From positions 372,001 through 436,000 of the forward strand of contig OY734803.1 of NCBI GenBank assembly GCA_963457535.1: 64,000 nucleotides of DNA, written 5' to 3'. This DNA is from JAHRAW01 sp028066695. Lineage in GTDB: Bacteria; Pseudomonadota; Gammaproteobacteria; Arenicellales; Poriferihabitantaceae. Below, piece after piece: positions 8,391-16,980 of the stretch; position 1 is the stretch's first letter, and each line of letters begins with the position of its first letter. The position numbers and the translations under genes were made by a program. The notes below the pieces were generated by a model, which was not told where the DNA came from, did no database searches, and was given only the letters and a program-made list of their open reading frames with translations.

Positions 8391-10091
8391 ATGTCATCAA
8401 AAGACGACCAATTTTCCCCCGGACGGGTTCACCCCGGGGTGCAAACCATGCAGGACCAGTTGTTGCGCGGCAAATGCTCGCGGCGCGAATTCCTGCGAAC
8501 CGTGACCCTTCTCGGCCTGTCGGCGCCGGCCGCATACGGCCTTGCCGGACGGTTGCTCGGCGAAAAACTCGTGCCGCCGGCGGTGACGCCCGCGCATGCG
8601 CAGTCCGGCGGACTGCTGCGCTTCGGCATGTTCGTGCAGGAGATGACCGACCCGGCCACCTTTGACTGGGTGGAGCGCTCGGTGGTTGCGCGCCACATCG
8701 TGGAATACATGACGCTGACCGGGCCCGACAATGTCACCCGCCCGTATCTGGCCGAGCGCTGGCAGCCGTCGGACGACCTCAAAACCTGGCGCTTCTTCCT
8801 GCGCAAGGGCATCAAGTGGTCAAACGGAGACGACTTCAACGCCGACGACGTGGTGTTCAACTTCACCCGCTGGTGCGACCCGAAAACCGGCTCGTCCAAC
8901 CTCGGCCTGTTCTCGGCGATGCTGGAAGACACCGGCCAAAACGACAGCGCCGGCAAGCCGATCAAGCGCATGACGCCGGGCGCGGTGCGCAAGGTCGACG
9001 ACCACACCGTGGAAATCCGCCTGAACTCTCCGGTGCTTTCCATTCCGGAAAACCTCTACAACTACCCGACCGCGATCGTCCACCGCAACTTTGAGCGCGA
9101 CGGCGGCGACCTCAGCAAAAACCCGGTCGGAACCGGCCCCTACATGCTCGACCTGTTCAAACTGGGCGAAGTGGCCGTGCTGAAGAAACGCCCGGAGCCG
9201 TATTGGGGCGGCGATGTTTCGCTCGACGAAATCCGCATCATCGACCTCGGGGCGGACGAAGGGGCGACCCTCGCCGCGCTCGCCTCCGGGCAGATCGACT
9301 CCATGTACGAGTTGAAACTGACCACGGTGGAAGCGGCAAAAAACATCCCGAATGTTTCCATCCAGCAGGTCGCCACCGCCAAGACCGGCGTCATCCGCAT
9401 GAACCTCGCGCACAAGCCGTTTGACGACAAACGCGTGCGCCGCGCGATTCAAATGTGCTGCGACTCCGACCGCCAGCTGAAGATCGCGCACAAAGGCTTC
9501 GGCATCGTCGGCGAGCATGTGCATGTCGCCAGCATCCACCCGGAATACTTCAAACTGCCGAAGTTCAACCAGGACATCGAAGGCGCGAAGAAACTGCTGG
9601 CGAAAGCCGGCTATCCGAACGGCCTGTCGGTTTCATGCAATGTCGGCAACACCGATGGCACCTGGGAGCAGGACTCCATCGCGGTGCTGAAGCAGGACGC
9701 GGCGAAAGCCGGCATTGACATCTCCATCAACGTCATGCCGTCCGCGAAATACTGGGACGAATGGGCGACCGCGCCGTTCAGCCTGACCTCGTGGACGCAC
9801 CGTCCGCTCGGCACCATGGTGCTGTCGCTGGCCTACCGCGCCGGCGTGCCGTGGAACGAGACCAGCTACAACAACCCGGCCTTTGACCGCGCGCTGACCG
9901 CCGCCGAAGGCGTGTTTGACGTCGAGAAACGCCGCGCCAAGATGGAAAAAGTCGAGCAGATCCTGCAGGACGACGCCATCATGGTGCAGCCGTTCTTCCG
10001 CTCGGTGTTCGTCGCGGTCTCCAACCGAGTGCGGAACTTCTCGATTCACCCGACGCTGTATCACCGCTTCCACAACGTGCGCGTCGGCTGA
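8391..10091 (+). CDS. Peptide/solute ABC transporter, family 5 binding protein with Tat signal
   Basis: 566-residue periplasmic binding protein of the DppA/OppA family that delivers oligopeptides or similar solutes to the permeases encoded downstream. Residues 30-45 carry a twin-arginine signal (SRREFLRTVTLLGLS) followed by a hydrophobic stretch and the cleavage site AHAQ. Tat export, rather than Sec, is less common in this family and suggests folding before export. The mature part has typical family-5 segments: YLAERWQPSDDLKTWRFFLR, KWSNGDDFNADDVVFNFTRW, NPVGTGPYML, VRRAIQMCCD and the late NNPAFDRAL. A strong CGGAGG precedes the ATG. It is first in a four-gene operon and is followed by a long hairpin. 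The exact ligand cannot be deduced. Confidence 0.93.
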   Translation: MSSKDDQFSPGRVHPGVQTMQDQLLRGKCSRREFLRTVTLLGLSAPAAYGLAGRLLGEKLVPPAVTPAHAQSGGLLRFGMFVQEMTDPATFDWVERSVVARHIVEYMTLTGPDNVTRPYLAERWQPSDDLKTWRFFLRKGIKWSNGDDFNADDVVFNFTRWCDPKTGSSNLGLFSAMLEDTGQNDSAGKPIKRMTPGAVRKVDDHTVEIRLNSPVLSIPENLYNYPTAIVHRNFERDGGDLSKNPVGTGPYMLDLFKLGEVAVLKKRPEPYWGGDVSLDEIRIIDLGADEGATLAALASGQIDSMYELKLTTVEAAKNIPNVSIQQVATAKTGVIRMNLAHKPFDDKRVRRAIQMCCDSDRQLKIAHKGFGIVGEHVHVASIHPEYFKLPKFNQDIEGAKKLLAKAGYPNGLSVSCNVGNTDGTWEQDSIAVLKQDAAKAGIDISINVMPSAKYWDEWATAPFSLTSWTHRPLGTMVLSLAYRAGVPWNETSYNNPAFDRALTAAEGVFDVEKRRAKMEKVEQILQDDAIMVQPFFRSVFVAVSNRVRNFSIHPTLYHRFHNVRVG

Positions 10092-10095
10092 GTTC

Positions 10096-10142
10096 CCGGC
10101 CGCGCCGCCCCGCGCAATTTCGGCGGGGCATCGCGCGGCCGG
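10096..10142 (+). terminator. Long GC hairpin after the binding-protein gene (attenuator/stabiliser)
   Basis: CCGGCCGCGC (10096-10105) pairs with GCGCGGCCGG (10133-10142), and the inner arms GCCCCGC (10107-10113) and GCGGGGC (10123-10129) pair around a 9-nt loop. It begins 4 bases after the stop codon and has no U-tract. It is more likely a 3' stabiliser or partial terminator setting a high binding-protein to permease ratio than a full terminator. Confidence 0.65.
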
Positions 10143-10176
10143 CGGCGTCCCCGCCGGCATTTGCAGCGGTTCCGCG

Positions 10177-10194
10177 ATTCCGGAGTTCCGGAAT
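10177..10194. repeat. Perfect 18-bp palindrome before the permease genes
   Basis: ATTCCGGA-GT-TCCGGAAT is an exact inverted repeat with a 2-bp centre, in the 187-bp gap between the binding-protein and first permease genes. The short centre suits a protein-binding operator better than an RNA hairpin. Confidence 0.5.
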
Positions 10195-10278
10195 TTTGGA
10201 ACCCGGGTTTTTGCATGAGCCGGCGGGCGGCGCGCGCTTCCGCCATCGGGCAACACCAACTCCGGAGAAAAAACAAGC

Positions 10279-11214
10279 ATGCTCACCCTGATACTCCGCC
10301 GCGTCGGCTTCATGCTGTTCACGATGCTGGTGGTGTCGCTGGTGCTGTTCCTGTTGCTGGACACCGAACTGGCCGGCGACCCGGCGACGCGCGTGCTCGG
10401 GCAGTTCGCCTCCGAGCACCAAAAGGAATTGTGGCGCGAAGAGCACGGCTACAACCGCCCGGTCATGGTGCGCTACTTTGACTGGGTCGGCAGTTTCGTC
10501 ACCGGCGACCTCGGCATCTCCAACCGCTACCGCGCGCCGGTCGCCGAGGTGCTGTGGCCGCGGCTGTGGAACACCGCGATTCTCGGCTTTTGGACTTTCG
10601 CCCTGATCATTCCGATTTCGCTGGTCTTCGGCATCCTCTCCGGCATGCGCGAAGGCTCGGTGCTGGACCGCAGTTTGTCGGTCACCGGCATCCTGACCAC
10701 CTCGGTGCCGGAGTTTGCCAGCGCGGTGTTTTTCTCGTCGGTGTTCGTGTTCGGCCTGCAGTGGCTGCCCGGCACCAGCGGCATGACAGACGGGTTTGAT
10801 CCGGTGCAGTTGATTTTGCCGGTGATGGTGCTGGTGGTCTATGACTTCGGCTATGTCGCGCGCATGACGCGCGCCTCCATGGCCGAGGTGATGACCGCGC
10901 AATACATTCGCACCGCGGTGCTGAAAGGACTGGCCTACAAAACCGTCATCCTGCGCCACGCGCTGCGCAACGCGCTGATCGCGCCGTTCACCGTGATCAT
11001 GCTGCAGATCAACTGGCTGCTTTCCGGCGTCATCGTGGTGGAGTTTTATTTCGCCTACAAAGGCTTCGGCGCGCTGTTGCTGGAGGCGTCGCTGAACAAC
11101 GATGTCGCGCTGCTGGAGGCGTGCGCGATGATCGCGGTCGCGGTCGCGGTCGGCACGCAGACCCTCGCCGACATCGGCTACACCATCCTCAACCCGCGCA
11201 TCCGTTTCTCCTGA
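10279..11214 (+). CDS. Peptide ABC transporter permease, DppB type
   Basis: 311-residue inner-membrane permease. It opens with the conserved first helix of DppB-type proteins (LRRVGFMLFTMLVVSLVLFLLL), followed by a periplasmic segment and the transmembrane block. The cytoplasmic EAA-like coupling loop is visible as VLKGLAYKTVILRHALRNAL, which docks onto the ATPase. Six or so hydrophobic segments fit the family. Its TGA overlaps the ATG of the next permease gene (TGATG at 11212-11216), so the two partners are translated together. It works with the DppC-type permease and the fused ATPase. Confidence 0.93.
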   Translation: MLTLILRRVGFMLFTMLVVSLVLFLLLDTELAGDPATRVLGQFASEHQKELWREEHGYNRPVMVRYFDWVGSFVTGDLGISNRYRAPVAEVLWPRLWNTAILGFWTFALIIPISLVFGILSGMREGSVLDRSLSVTGILTTSVPEFASAVFFSSVFVFGLQWLPGTSGMTDGFDPVQLILPVMVLVVYDFGYVARMTRASMAEVMTAQYIRTAVLKGLAYKTVILRHALRNALIAPFTVIMLQINWLLSGVIVVEFYFAYKGFGALLLEASLNNDVALLEACAMIAVAVAVGTQTLADIGYTILNPRIRFS

Positions 11215-12101
11215 TGGCGCTGCAGACCACCATCACCGGCGCCGAATACGGCGGCGCGCTGGTGCGCGCGCTCAAATCTTTCGCGCTGTTGCGCGAGAGT
11301 TGGATCGGCATGATCGGCGCGGCCATCATCATCTTCTGGTCGCTGGTCGCGCTGAGCGCGCCGTGGCTCGCGCCGCTGGATCCGAACGCGGTGATACAGG
11401 CGTTCGCCAAGCCCGGCGCGGCCGGGCCCGACGGCGTGACTTTCTGGCTCGGCACCGACCACCTCGGGCGCGACATCCTCTCGCGGCTGATGTGGGGCTC
11501 GCGCACGGTGCTGTTCTACGCGCCGATCGCCACCGTGACCGCCTACACCGTCGGCATTTTGATGGGGCTGGCGGCCGGCTACCGCGGCGGACTGGTGGAC
11601 GACATCCTGTCGCGCATCTCCGACATCATTCTGTCCTTTCCGGTGCTGGTGCTTTACATCATCGTCATCGGCGCGGTCGGCGCCTCGGGCGTCAACATCA
11701 TCATCGCCATCACTTTCGCCAGCGCGCCCGGCATCATGCGAATCGTGCGCGGGCTGGTGCTGGACCTGCGCAACCGCGACTATGTCGCCGCGGCGCAAAC
11801 CCGCGGCGATTCCGACTGGCGCATCATGCTGGTGGAAATTCTGCCCAACGCGCGCGGCCCGTTGATCGTGGACGCCTGCCTGCGGCTCGGGTATGTGATC
11901 ATCACCATCGGCGTGCTCGGCTTCCTCGGCCTCGGGCTGCCGCCGCCGGACCCGGACTGGGGCGGCATGGTCAACGAGACGCGGCAGATGGCGATCGTCT
12001 TTCCGCACATGACGCTGATGCCGTGCATCGCGATTTCCTCGCTCATTCTCGGCTTCAACTTGCTCGCCGACGGCCTGCGCGAAATCGCATTGCGCGACTG
12101 A
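11214..12101 (+). CDS. Peptide ABC transporter permease, DppC type
   Basis: 295-residue second permease of the heterodimeric channel. After an N-terminal cytoplasmic stretch the first helix is IGMIGAAIIIFWSLVALSAP, followed by the DppC-typical periplasmic motif FWLGTDHLGRDILSRLMWG. The coupling loop is AAQTRGDSDWRIMLVEILPN, followed by LGFLGLGLPPPDPDWGGM, also typical of this family. The start at 11214 is fixed by overlap with the upstream stop codon; a longer in-frame reading from 11121 is an artefact lying inside the first permease gene. Confidence 0.93.
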   Translation: MALQTTITGAEYGGALVRALKSFALLRESWIGMIGAAIIIFWSLVALSAPWLAPLDPNAVIQAFAKPGAAGPDGVTFWLGTDHLGRDILSRLMWGSRTVLFYAPIATVTAYTVGILMGLAAGYRGGLVDDILSRISDIILSFPVLVLYIIVIGAVGASGVNIIIAITFASAPGIMRIVRGLVLDLRNRDYVAAAQTRGDSDWRIMLVEILPNARGPLIVDACLRLGYVIITIGVLGFLGLGLPPPDPDWGGMVNETRQMAIVFPHMTLMPCIAISSLILGFNLLADGLREIALRD

Positions 12102-12134
12102 CGCCCTCCCCCGCACTCACGACCACCACCGGAC

Positions 12135-14273
12135 ATGAATATGAACAACTCGGCAAACGGCTCCGGCAACGGCGCAAACGCCGCGCCCATTTTGGAATGC
12201 AAAGACCTTTGCATTTCCTACTACACGCGCGCCGGCGAAATTCCGGCGGTGGTGGATTTCTCGCTGACCGTGCAGCCGGGCGAGACCATCGGCATCGTCG
12301 GCGAATCCGGCTGCGGCAAATCCACGGTGGCCATGGCGATCATGCAGTACATGGGGCACAACGGCGGCATCACCGGCGGCAGCATCAAGTTCAAGGGGCG
12401 CGACATGACCAAGATGAGCGAGGCCGAATTGCGCCAACTGCGCGGTTCGGAAATCGCGATGATCTACCAGGAGCCGTTCGCCTCGCTGAACCCGAGTCTG
12501 CGCGTCAGCACGCAACTGCTTGAGGTGCCGATGACGCACGAAAACATCACCCGCGCCGAAGCGCGCGAGCGCTGCATGCAGGTGCTGCGCGATGTGCGCC
12601 TGCCCGACCCGGCGCGCGTCATGAATTCCTACCCGCACCAACTTTCCGGCGGACAGCAGCAGCGCGTGGTCATCGCCATGGGGCTGCTGTCAAACCCGTC
12701 GTTGCTGCTGCTGGACGAGCCGACCACCGCGCTGGATGTGACCGTGGAAGCCGGCATCGTCAAACTCATCGCCGACATCAGCGCCAAATACGGCACCTCG
12801 CAAATCTACATCTCGCACAACCTCGGGCTGATTCTGGAAACCTGCGACCGCGTGTTCGTCATGTATTCGGGCGAGGTGGTGGAAGAGGGGCGGATCAAAT
12901 CGCTGTTCACCTGGCCGCGCCACCCGTACACCCACGGGCTTTTCGCCTGCATTCCGCTGCCGACCGCCGACAAAAACGCGGCGCCGCTGCGCCCGATTCC
13001 CGGGCAGTTGCCGCTGCCGCACGAGCGCCCGGTCGGCTGCTATTACGCGCCGCGCTGCAACCACTTTAAGGAGGGGCTGTGCGACGCGCGGCATTTTCCG
13101 ATGGAAAAAGTGGAGGGCGATGAGGGCGCGAATCATTTTGTGCGCTGCCTGCGCTGGCGCGAGATAGATCACCACCAGGAAGCGCCCGGCGGCGACCCGC
13201 GCGCCGCCGCCGAAATCGGCGACTGCTGCCTGGAAGTCACCGACATGCAGAAATACTACCCGGTCAAGGACAGCTCGCTCAAGGCGCTGTTCACCGGCAA
13301 GCGCATGCGAAATGTCAAAGCCAACGAGTCGCTCAACTTCCGCGCGCACGAGGGCGAGACCGTGGCCATCGTCGGCGAATCCGGCTGCGGCAAATCCACT
13401 TTCGCCAAGGTGCTGATGGGCCTGGAGACCGGCACCGGCGGCGAGATTCGCCACGACGGCGTGGACATCGCCGAGATCGCGGTGCGCGACCGCTCCAACC
13501 GGCAAATCTCGTCGCTGCAGATGGTGTTCCAAAATCCGTTTGACACGCTCAACCCGAGCCACACCATCGGCGCGCAAATAGAGCGCGTGGTCAAAAAATT
13601 CGGCGTGGAAAAAAACAAGGCCGCGGTTCGCGAGCGCGTGATGAAACTGCTGGACACGGTGAAACTGCCGCGCGATTTTTACTACCGCAAGCCGCGCCAA
13701 CTCTCCGGCGGGCAAAAGCAGCGCATCGGCATCGCGCGCGCCTTCGCCGGCAATCCTTCCATGGTCATCGCCGACGAGCCGGTGTCGGCGCTGGATGTGT
13801 CGGTGGCCGCGGCGGTCACCGAACTGCTCACCGACATTCAGCGCGAGCACCGCACCACGCTGCTGTTCATCAGCCACGACCTGAGCGTGGTGCGCTACCT
13901 CGCCGACCGCATCGTGGTCATGTATCTCGGGCAGATCATGGAGCGCGGCACCACCGAGCAAATTTTCAGCCCGCCCTACCACCCGTACACCGAGGCGCTG
14001 CTGTCGGCGGTGCCGATCGCCGACCCGGAAGTGACCAAGCGCGAAATCGTGCTGGACGGAAACGTGCCGAGCGCGATGGACCCGCCGAGCGGCTGCCCGT
14101 TCAGCACGCGCTGCCCGCGCAAGATCGGCGCGATCTGCGAAACCGAAAATCCGCCGGAGCGGCAGGCCTCCGAGCGGCACTACATCAAGTGCCACATTGA
14201 ACTGGACGAACTGCGCAAGGTGGAGGAAGTCATCCATGTGCCGAAAGAGGAGGAGCGGATTCGCGCGGAGTGA
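12135..14273 (+). CDS. Fused dual-ATPase subunit of the peptide ABC transporter (DppD-DppF in one chain)
   Basis: 712 residues containing two complete ABC nucleotide-binding domains that many bacteria encode as separate dppD and dppF genes. Domain 1 has Walker A GESGCGKST at 56-64, signature LSGGQQQRV and Walker B LLLLDEPTTALD. Domain 2 has Walker A GESGCGKST near residue 415, signature LSGGQKQRI and Walker B MVIADEPVSALD. Each domain ends with the oligopeptide-ATPase C-terminal region: the Cys-containing GCYYAPRCNHFKEGLC in the first and GCPFSTRCPRKIGAIC in the second. All catalytic motifs look intact, so both sites should bind ATP. Last gene of the operon, 33 bp after the second permease gene. 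Confidence 0.93.
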   Translation: MNMNNSANGSGNGANAAPILECKDLCISYYTRAGEIPAVVDFSLTVQPGETIGIVGESGCGKSTVAMAIMQYMGHNGGITGGSIKFKGRDMTKMSEAELRQLRGSEIAMIYQEPFASLNPSLRVSTQLLEVPMTHENITRAEARERCMQVLRDVRLPDPARVMNSYPHQLSGGQQQRVVIAMGLLSNPSLLLLDEPTTALDVTVEAGIVKLIADISAKYGTSQIYISHNLGLILETCDRVFVMYSGEVVEEGRIKSLFTWPRHPYTHGLFACIPLPTADKNAAPLRPIPGQLPLPHERPVGCYYAPRCNHFKEGLCDARHFPMEKVEGDEGANHFVRCLRWREIDHHQEAPGGDPRAAAEIGDCCLEVTDMQKYYPVKDSSLKALFTGKRMRNVKANESLNFRAHEGETVAIVGESGCGKSTFAKVLMGLETGTGGEIRHDGVDIAEIAVRDRSNRQISSLQMVFQNPFDTLNPSHTIGAQIERVVKKFGVEKNKAAVRERVMKLLDTVKLPRDFYYRKPRQLSGGQKQRIGIARAFAGNPSMVIADEPVSALDVSVAAAVTELLTDIQREHRTTLLFISHDLSVVRYLADRIVVMYLGQIMERGTTEQIFSPPYHPYTEALLSAVPIADPEVTKREIVLDGNVPSAMDPPSGCPFSTRCPRKIGAICETENPPERQASERHYIKCHIELDELRKVEEVIHVPKEEERIRAE

Positions 14274-14298
14274 CGCGGGGTTTTCCGCGGGCCTTTTT
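14274..14298 (+). terminator. Possible weak rho-independent terminator of the peptide operon
   Basis: CGCGG (14274-14278) pairs with CCGCG (14285-14289) around GGTTTT and is followed by GGCCTTTTT. The stem is only 5 bp, so termination may be partial. The 344-bp gap to aapJ also holds a tandem repeat (14317-14383) and the aapJ promoter (14499-14526). I see no gene in it. Confidence 0.4.
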
Positions 14299-14316
14299 GC
14301 CGCCGCATTCGCCGCC

Positions 14317-14383
14317 AAAAAGCGCCGCGGAAAAACGCCGGTGAAAAGCGCCGCGGAAAAGTCGCCGTGAAAAAGTCCCGCGG
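14317..14383. repeat. Tandem 13-14 bp A-rich/CCGCGG repeat, five units
   Basis: Five consecutive units begin with AAAA: AAAAAGCGCCGCGG, AAAAACGCCGGTG, AAAAGCGCCGCGG, AAAAGTCGCCGTG and AAAAAGTCCCGCGG. The same core recurs as 19-bp units at 18861-18950 and as a looser cluster at 58030-58080. All three lie directly downstream of ABC transporter genes. Confidence 0.75.
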
Positions 14384-14498
14384 AAAATGACTTTTTTATG
14401 GCGATAAAATGATTTTCCCATGGCCGCCGCGGCCGGGCGCGTGAAATCGCGCGGTTTTGGCCGGGCGCGGAATTTCACGGGGATCGCCGGGCAAAGGC

Positions 14499-14526
14499 TT
14501 GACAGCGGCGCTTTTTTCGCTACAAT
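14499..14526 (+). promoter_or_regulatory. Near-consensus sigma70 promoter of the aap operon
   Basis: A perfect TTGACA (14499-14504), 16-bp spacer and TACAAT (14521-14526), the strongest promoter in the window. It predicts a transcript starting near 14533 with a leader of about 85 nt before aapJ. The -10 sits in the recurrent GCTACAATC core. Confidence 0.8.
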
Positions 14527-14617
14527 CCCCCGCCCGCCATGCAGTTCGCGCGGTCCCTTTTTCAATCTGTTTCACACTGGCTACAAAACTTTTACATTCA
14601 TTTAATTGGAGACAAAC

Positions 14618-15640
14618 ATGAAATTTCGCAACACTGCGGCGGCAGCCGCCGCGCTGATTTTTGGCGCAACCACCGCCGCGCACGCGGCAACCCTGGACGA
14701 TGTCAAACGCAAAGGCGAAGTCGCCTGCGTCGTCAGCACCAGTTTGGCCGGCTTCGCCGCGCCGGACGCGAGCGGGCGCTACACCGGCTTTGATGTCGAC
14801 TTCTGCCGCGCGGTCGCGGCCGCGGTTCTGGGCGATCCGAACAAAGTGAAGTTTGTTCCGGCGACCACCAAAAACCGCTTCACCGTTTTGAACTCGGGCG
14901 AAGGCGACATTCTGTTTCGCAACACCACCGAGACCATGAGCCGCGACGCCGACCTCAAACTCTCCTTCCTGCCGGTGAACTACTACGACGGGCAGGGCTT
15001 CCTGATTCGCAAATCGGCCGGCATTAAATCGGCGACCGAACTGGGCGGCGCGTCGGTTTGCATTCAGACCGGCACCACCACCGAGTTGAACCTGGCCGAC
15101 TTCATGCGCACCAACGGCATCAAATACGATCCCGTTCCGGTGGAAACCAACGAAGAAGCGCTGACCAACTACGAAGGCGGGCGCTGCGACGTGTACACCA
15201 CCGACGCTTCCGGCATCGCCGCCACCCGCACCGGGCTGGACAATCCGTCGGCGCATGTCATCCTGCCGGAGATCATCTCCAAAGAGCCGCTCGCAGGCGC
15301 GGTTCGCCACGGCGACGACCAGTGGGCCGACATCGGCAAGTGGGTGGTCAACGCGCTGATCAACGCCGAGGAACTCGGCATCACCCAGCGCAATGTCAAG
15401 TCCAAGGCGCGCAAGTCCGGCGACAATCCGAAGGTCAACCGCCTGCTCGGCACCGAGGGCGGCATGGGCGCGATGGTCGGGCTGGACGACAAATGGGCGG
15501 TGCGCGCGATCTCCGCGGTCGGCAACTATGGCGAGATTTTCGAGCGCCATATCGGCAAGAAAACCCCGCTCGGCCTGGAGCGCGGCCTGAACGCGCTGTG
15601 GAAAGACGGCGGCATTCTCTACGCCGCGCCGATCCGCTGA
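14618..15640 (+). CDS. aapJ: General L-amino acid ABC transporter, periplasmic binding protein
   Basis: About 340 residues. A Sec signal peptide (MKFRNTAAAAAALIFGATTAAHA) precedes the mature start ATLDDVKRKGEVACVVSTSL, typical of AapJ/BztA, which bind a broad range of L-amino acids. Further family segments are GFDVDFCRAVAAAVLGD, TTKNRFTVLNSGEGDILFRN and CIQTGTTTELNLADF. The ATG at 14618 was chosen because GGAG lies 6-7 bases upstream; an in-frame TTG at 14606 is part of that ribosome site. A strong promoter lies upstream and a double hairpin follows the stop, consistent with a highly expressed binding protein leading the aapJQMP operon. Confidence 0.94.
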   Translation: MKFRNTAAAAAALIFGATTAAHAATLDDVKRKGEVACVVSTSLAGFAAPDASGRYTGFDVDFCRAVAAAVLGDPNKVKFVPATTKNRFTVLNSGEGDILFRNTTETMSRDADLKLSFLPVNYYDGQGFLIRKSAGIKSATELGGASVCIQTGTTTELNLADFMRTNGIKYDPVPVETNEEALTNYEGGRCDVYTTDASGIAATRTGLDNPSAHVILPEIISKEPLAGAVRHGDDQWADIGKWVVNALINAEELGITQRNVKSKARKSGDNPKVNRLLGTEGGMGAMVGLDDKWAVRAISAVGNYGEIFERHIGKKTPLGLERGLNALWKDGGILYAAPIR

Positions 15641-15666
15641 GCGCAACTCCGCGCATGCCAAAGTGA

Positions 15667-15743
15667 CGCCGGGGCGCATGCCCCGGCGCCGCAAAAAAAC
15701 AAAACCCGCCGCCGGGCCCGAATAAAAATTCGGCGCCCGGCGG
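15667..15743 (+). terminator. Double hairpin between aapJ and aapQ
   Basis: Hairpin 1 has a 9-bp stem (CGCCGGGGC at 15667-15675 with GCCCCGGCG at 15680-15688) and loop GCAT. Hairpin 2 has outer arms CCGCCGGG/CCCGGCGG and inner arms CCGAAT/ATTCGG around AAAA (15709-15743). There is no U-tract after either. They probably protect the aapJ message or attenuate read-through into the permease genes. Confidence 0.7.
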
Positions 15744-15783
15744 ACATGCGCTTCAGCCGGCAAACCCCAAACGGAGCATACAA

Positions 15784-16980
15784 ATGAGCGAAGCCGCCCA
15801 CGCCGCCATGGCGCGCCGCAACCCGCTCTCGCGCCTGTGGAACGACAAGGAAGCGCGCCAGGTGATCATTCAGATCATCTCTTTCGTCCTGATCTTTGCG
15901 TTCTTCTTCATGATGGTGCGCAACGCCGTCATCAACCTGGAGGCGATCGGCAAGGACATCAGTTTGAAATTTCTGTGGCAGCCGTCCAGTTACGACATCA
16001 ACCAGTCGCTGATTGAATACAGTTCGCGCTCCTCGCATTTCCGCGCGATGATCGTCGGCATTTTGAACACGCTGCTGGTCGCCGTGTTCGGCATCGCGCT
16101 CGCAACCATTCTCGGTTTTTTGCTCGGCATCAGCCGGCTGTCAAAAAACTGGATCATCAACAAGATGGCGTATGTGTACATAGAATATGTGCGCAATGTG
16201 CCGGTGCTGCTGCACATCCTGCTGGTGCACGGCATGATCATCAACCTGCTGCCGCTGCCGCGCGCCTCGCTCACCATCGGCGACGGCGCCTTCCTGAACA
16301 ACCGCGGCTTCTTCGTTCCCAAGCCGGATTTTGAGCCGCTGTTTTTGGCGGTGGCCGCGCTGTTCCTCGGCGGCGTCGCGTTCGCGTTTTGGTTTCGCAA
16401 ATACGCGCGCATGGTGCAGGACCAAAGCGGCAAACACTACCCGGTGTTCTGGATCTGCCTGGCCGCGGTCGCCGGCGTTCCGCTGCTCGTGTATTTTGCA
16501 CTGGGCGCGCCGATCACCTGGGAAATCCCGGAACTGCAGGGCTTCAACTACAAGGGCGGCATGGTGCTGCGCCCGGAATTCATCGCGCTGTGGCTGGCGC
16601 TTTCCATTTACACCGCGGCCTTCATCGGCGAAATCGTCCGCGCCGGCATCAGCGCGGTGGACTGGGGGCAGAACGAGGCCGCTTCGGCGCTCGGCATCAC
16701 GCGCGGACGCACGCTGCATTTGGTGGTCATTCCGCAGGCGCTGCGCATCATCGTGCCGCCGCTGACCAGCCAGTATTTGAACCTGACCAAAAACTCGTCG
16801 CTGGCCATCGCCATCGGCTACATGGACATCGTCGCCACCATCGGCGGCATCAGCCTCAACCAGACCGGGCGCGAGATGGAATGCATGGCGCTCGTGCTCG
16901 CGCTGTATCTGGTGTTCTCGCTGCTGATCTCGGCGTTTATGAACTGGTACAACCGCCGCATCAAACTGGTGGAGCGATGA
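15784..16980 (+). CDS. aapQ: General L-amino acid ABC transporter permease
   Basis: 398-residue inner-membrane permease of the polar amino-acid (HAAT) family. An N-terminal helix (VIIQIISFVLIFAFFFMMV) is followed by SLKFLWQPSSYDINQSLIEY, characteristic of AapQ/BztB, then a long central insertion compared with small HisM-type permeases. The C-terminal EAA loop is visible as NEAASALGITRGRTLHLVVI followed by PQALRIIVPP. It forms a heterodimer with AapM. Its ATGA junction with aapM (16977-16980) indicates coupled translation. Confidence 0.94.
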   Translation: MSEAAHAAMARRNPLSRLWNDKEARQVIIQIISFVLIFAFFFMMVRNAVINLEAIGKDISLKFLWQPSSYDINQSLIEYSSRSSHFRAMIVGILNTLLVAVFGIALATILGFLLGISRLSKNWIINKMAYVYIEYVRNVPVLLHILLVHGMIINLLPLPRASLTIGDGAFLNNRGFFVPKPDFEPLFLAVAALFLGGVAFAFWFRKYARMVQDQSGKHYPVFWICLAAVAGVPLLVYFALGAPITWEIPELQGFNYKGGMVLRPEFIALWLALSIYTAAFIGEIVRAGISAVDWGQNEAASALGITRGRTLHLVVIPQALRIIVPPLTSQYLNLTKNSSLAIAIGYMDIVATIGGISLNQTGREMECMALVLALYLVFSLLISAFMNWYNRRIKLVER

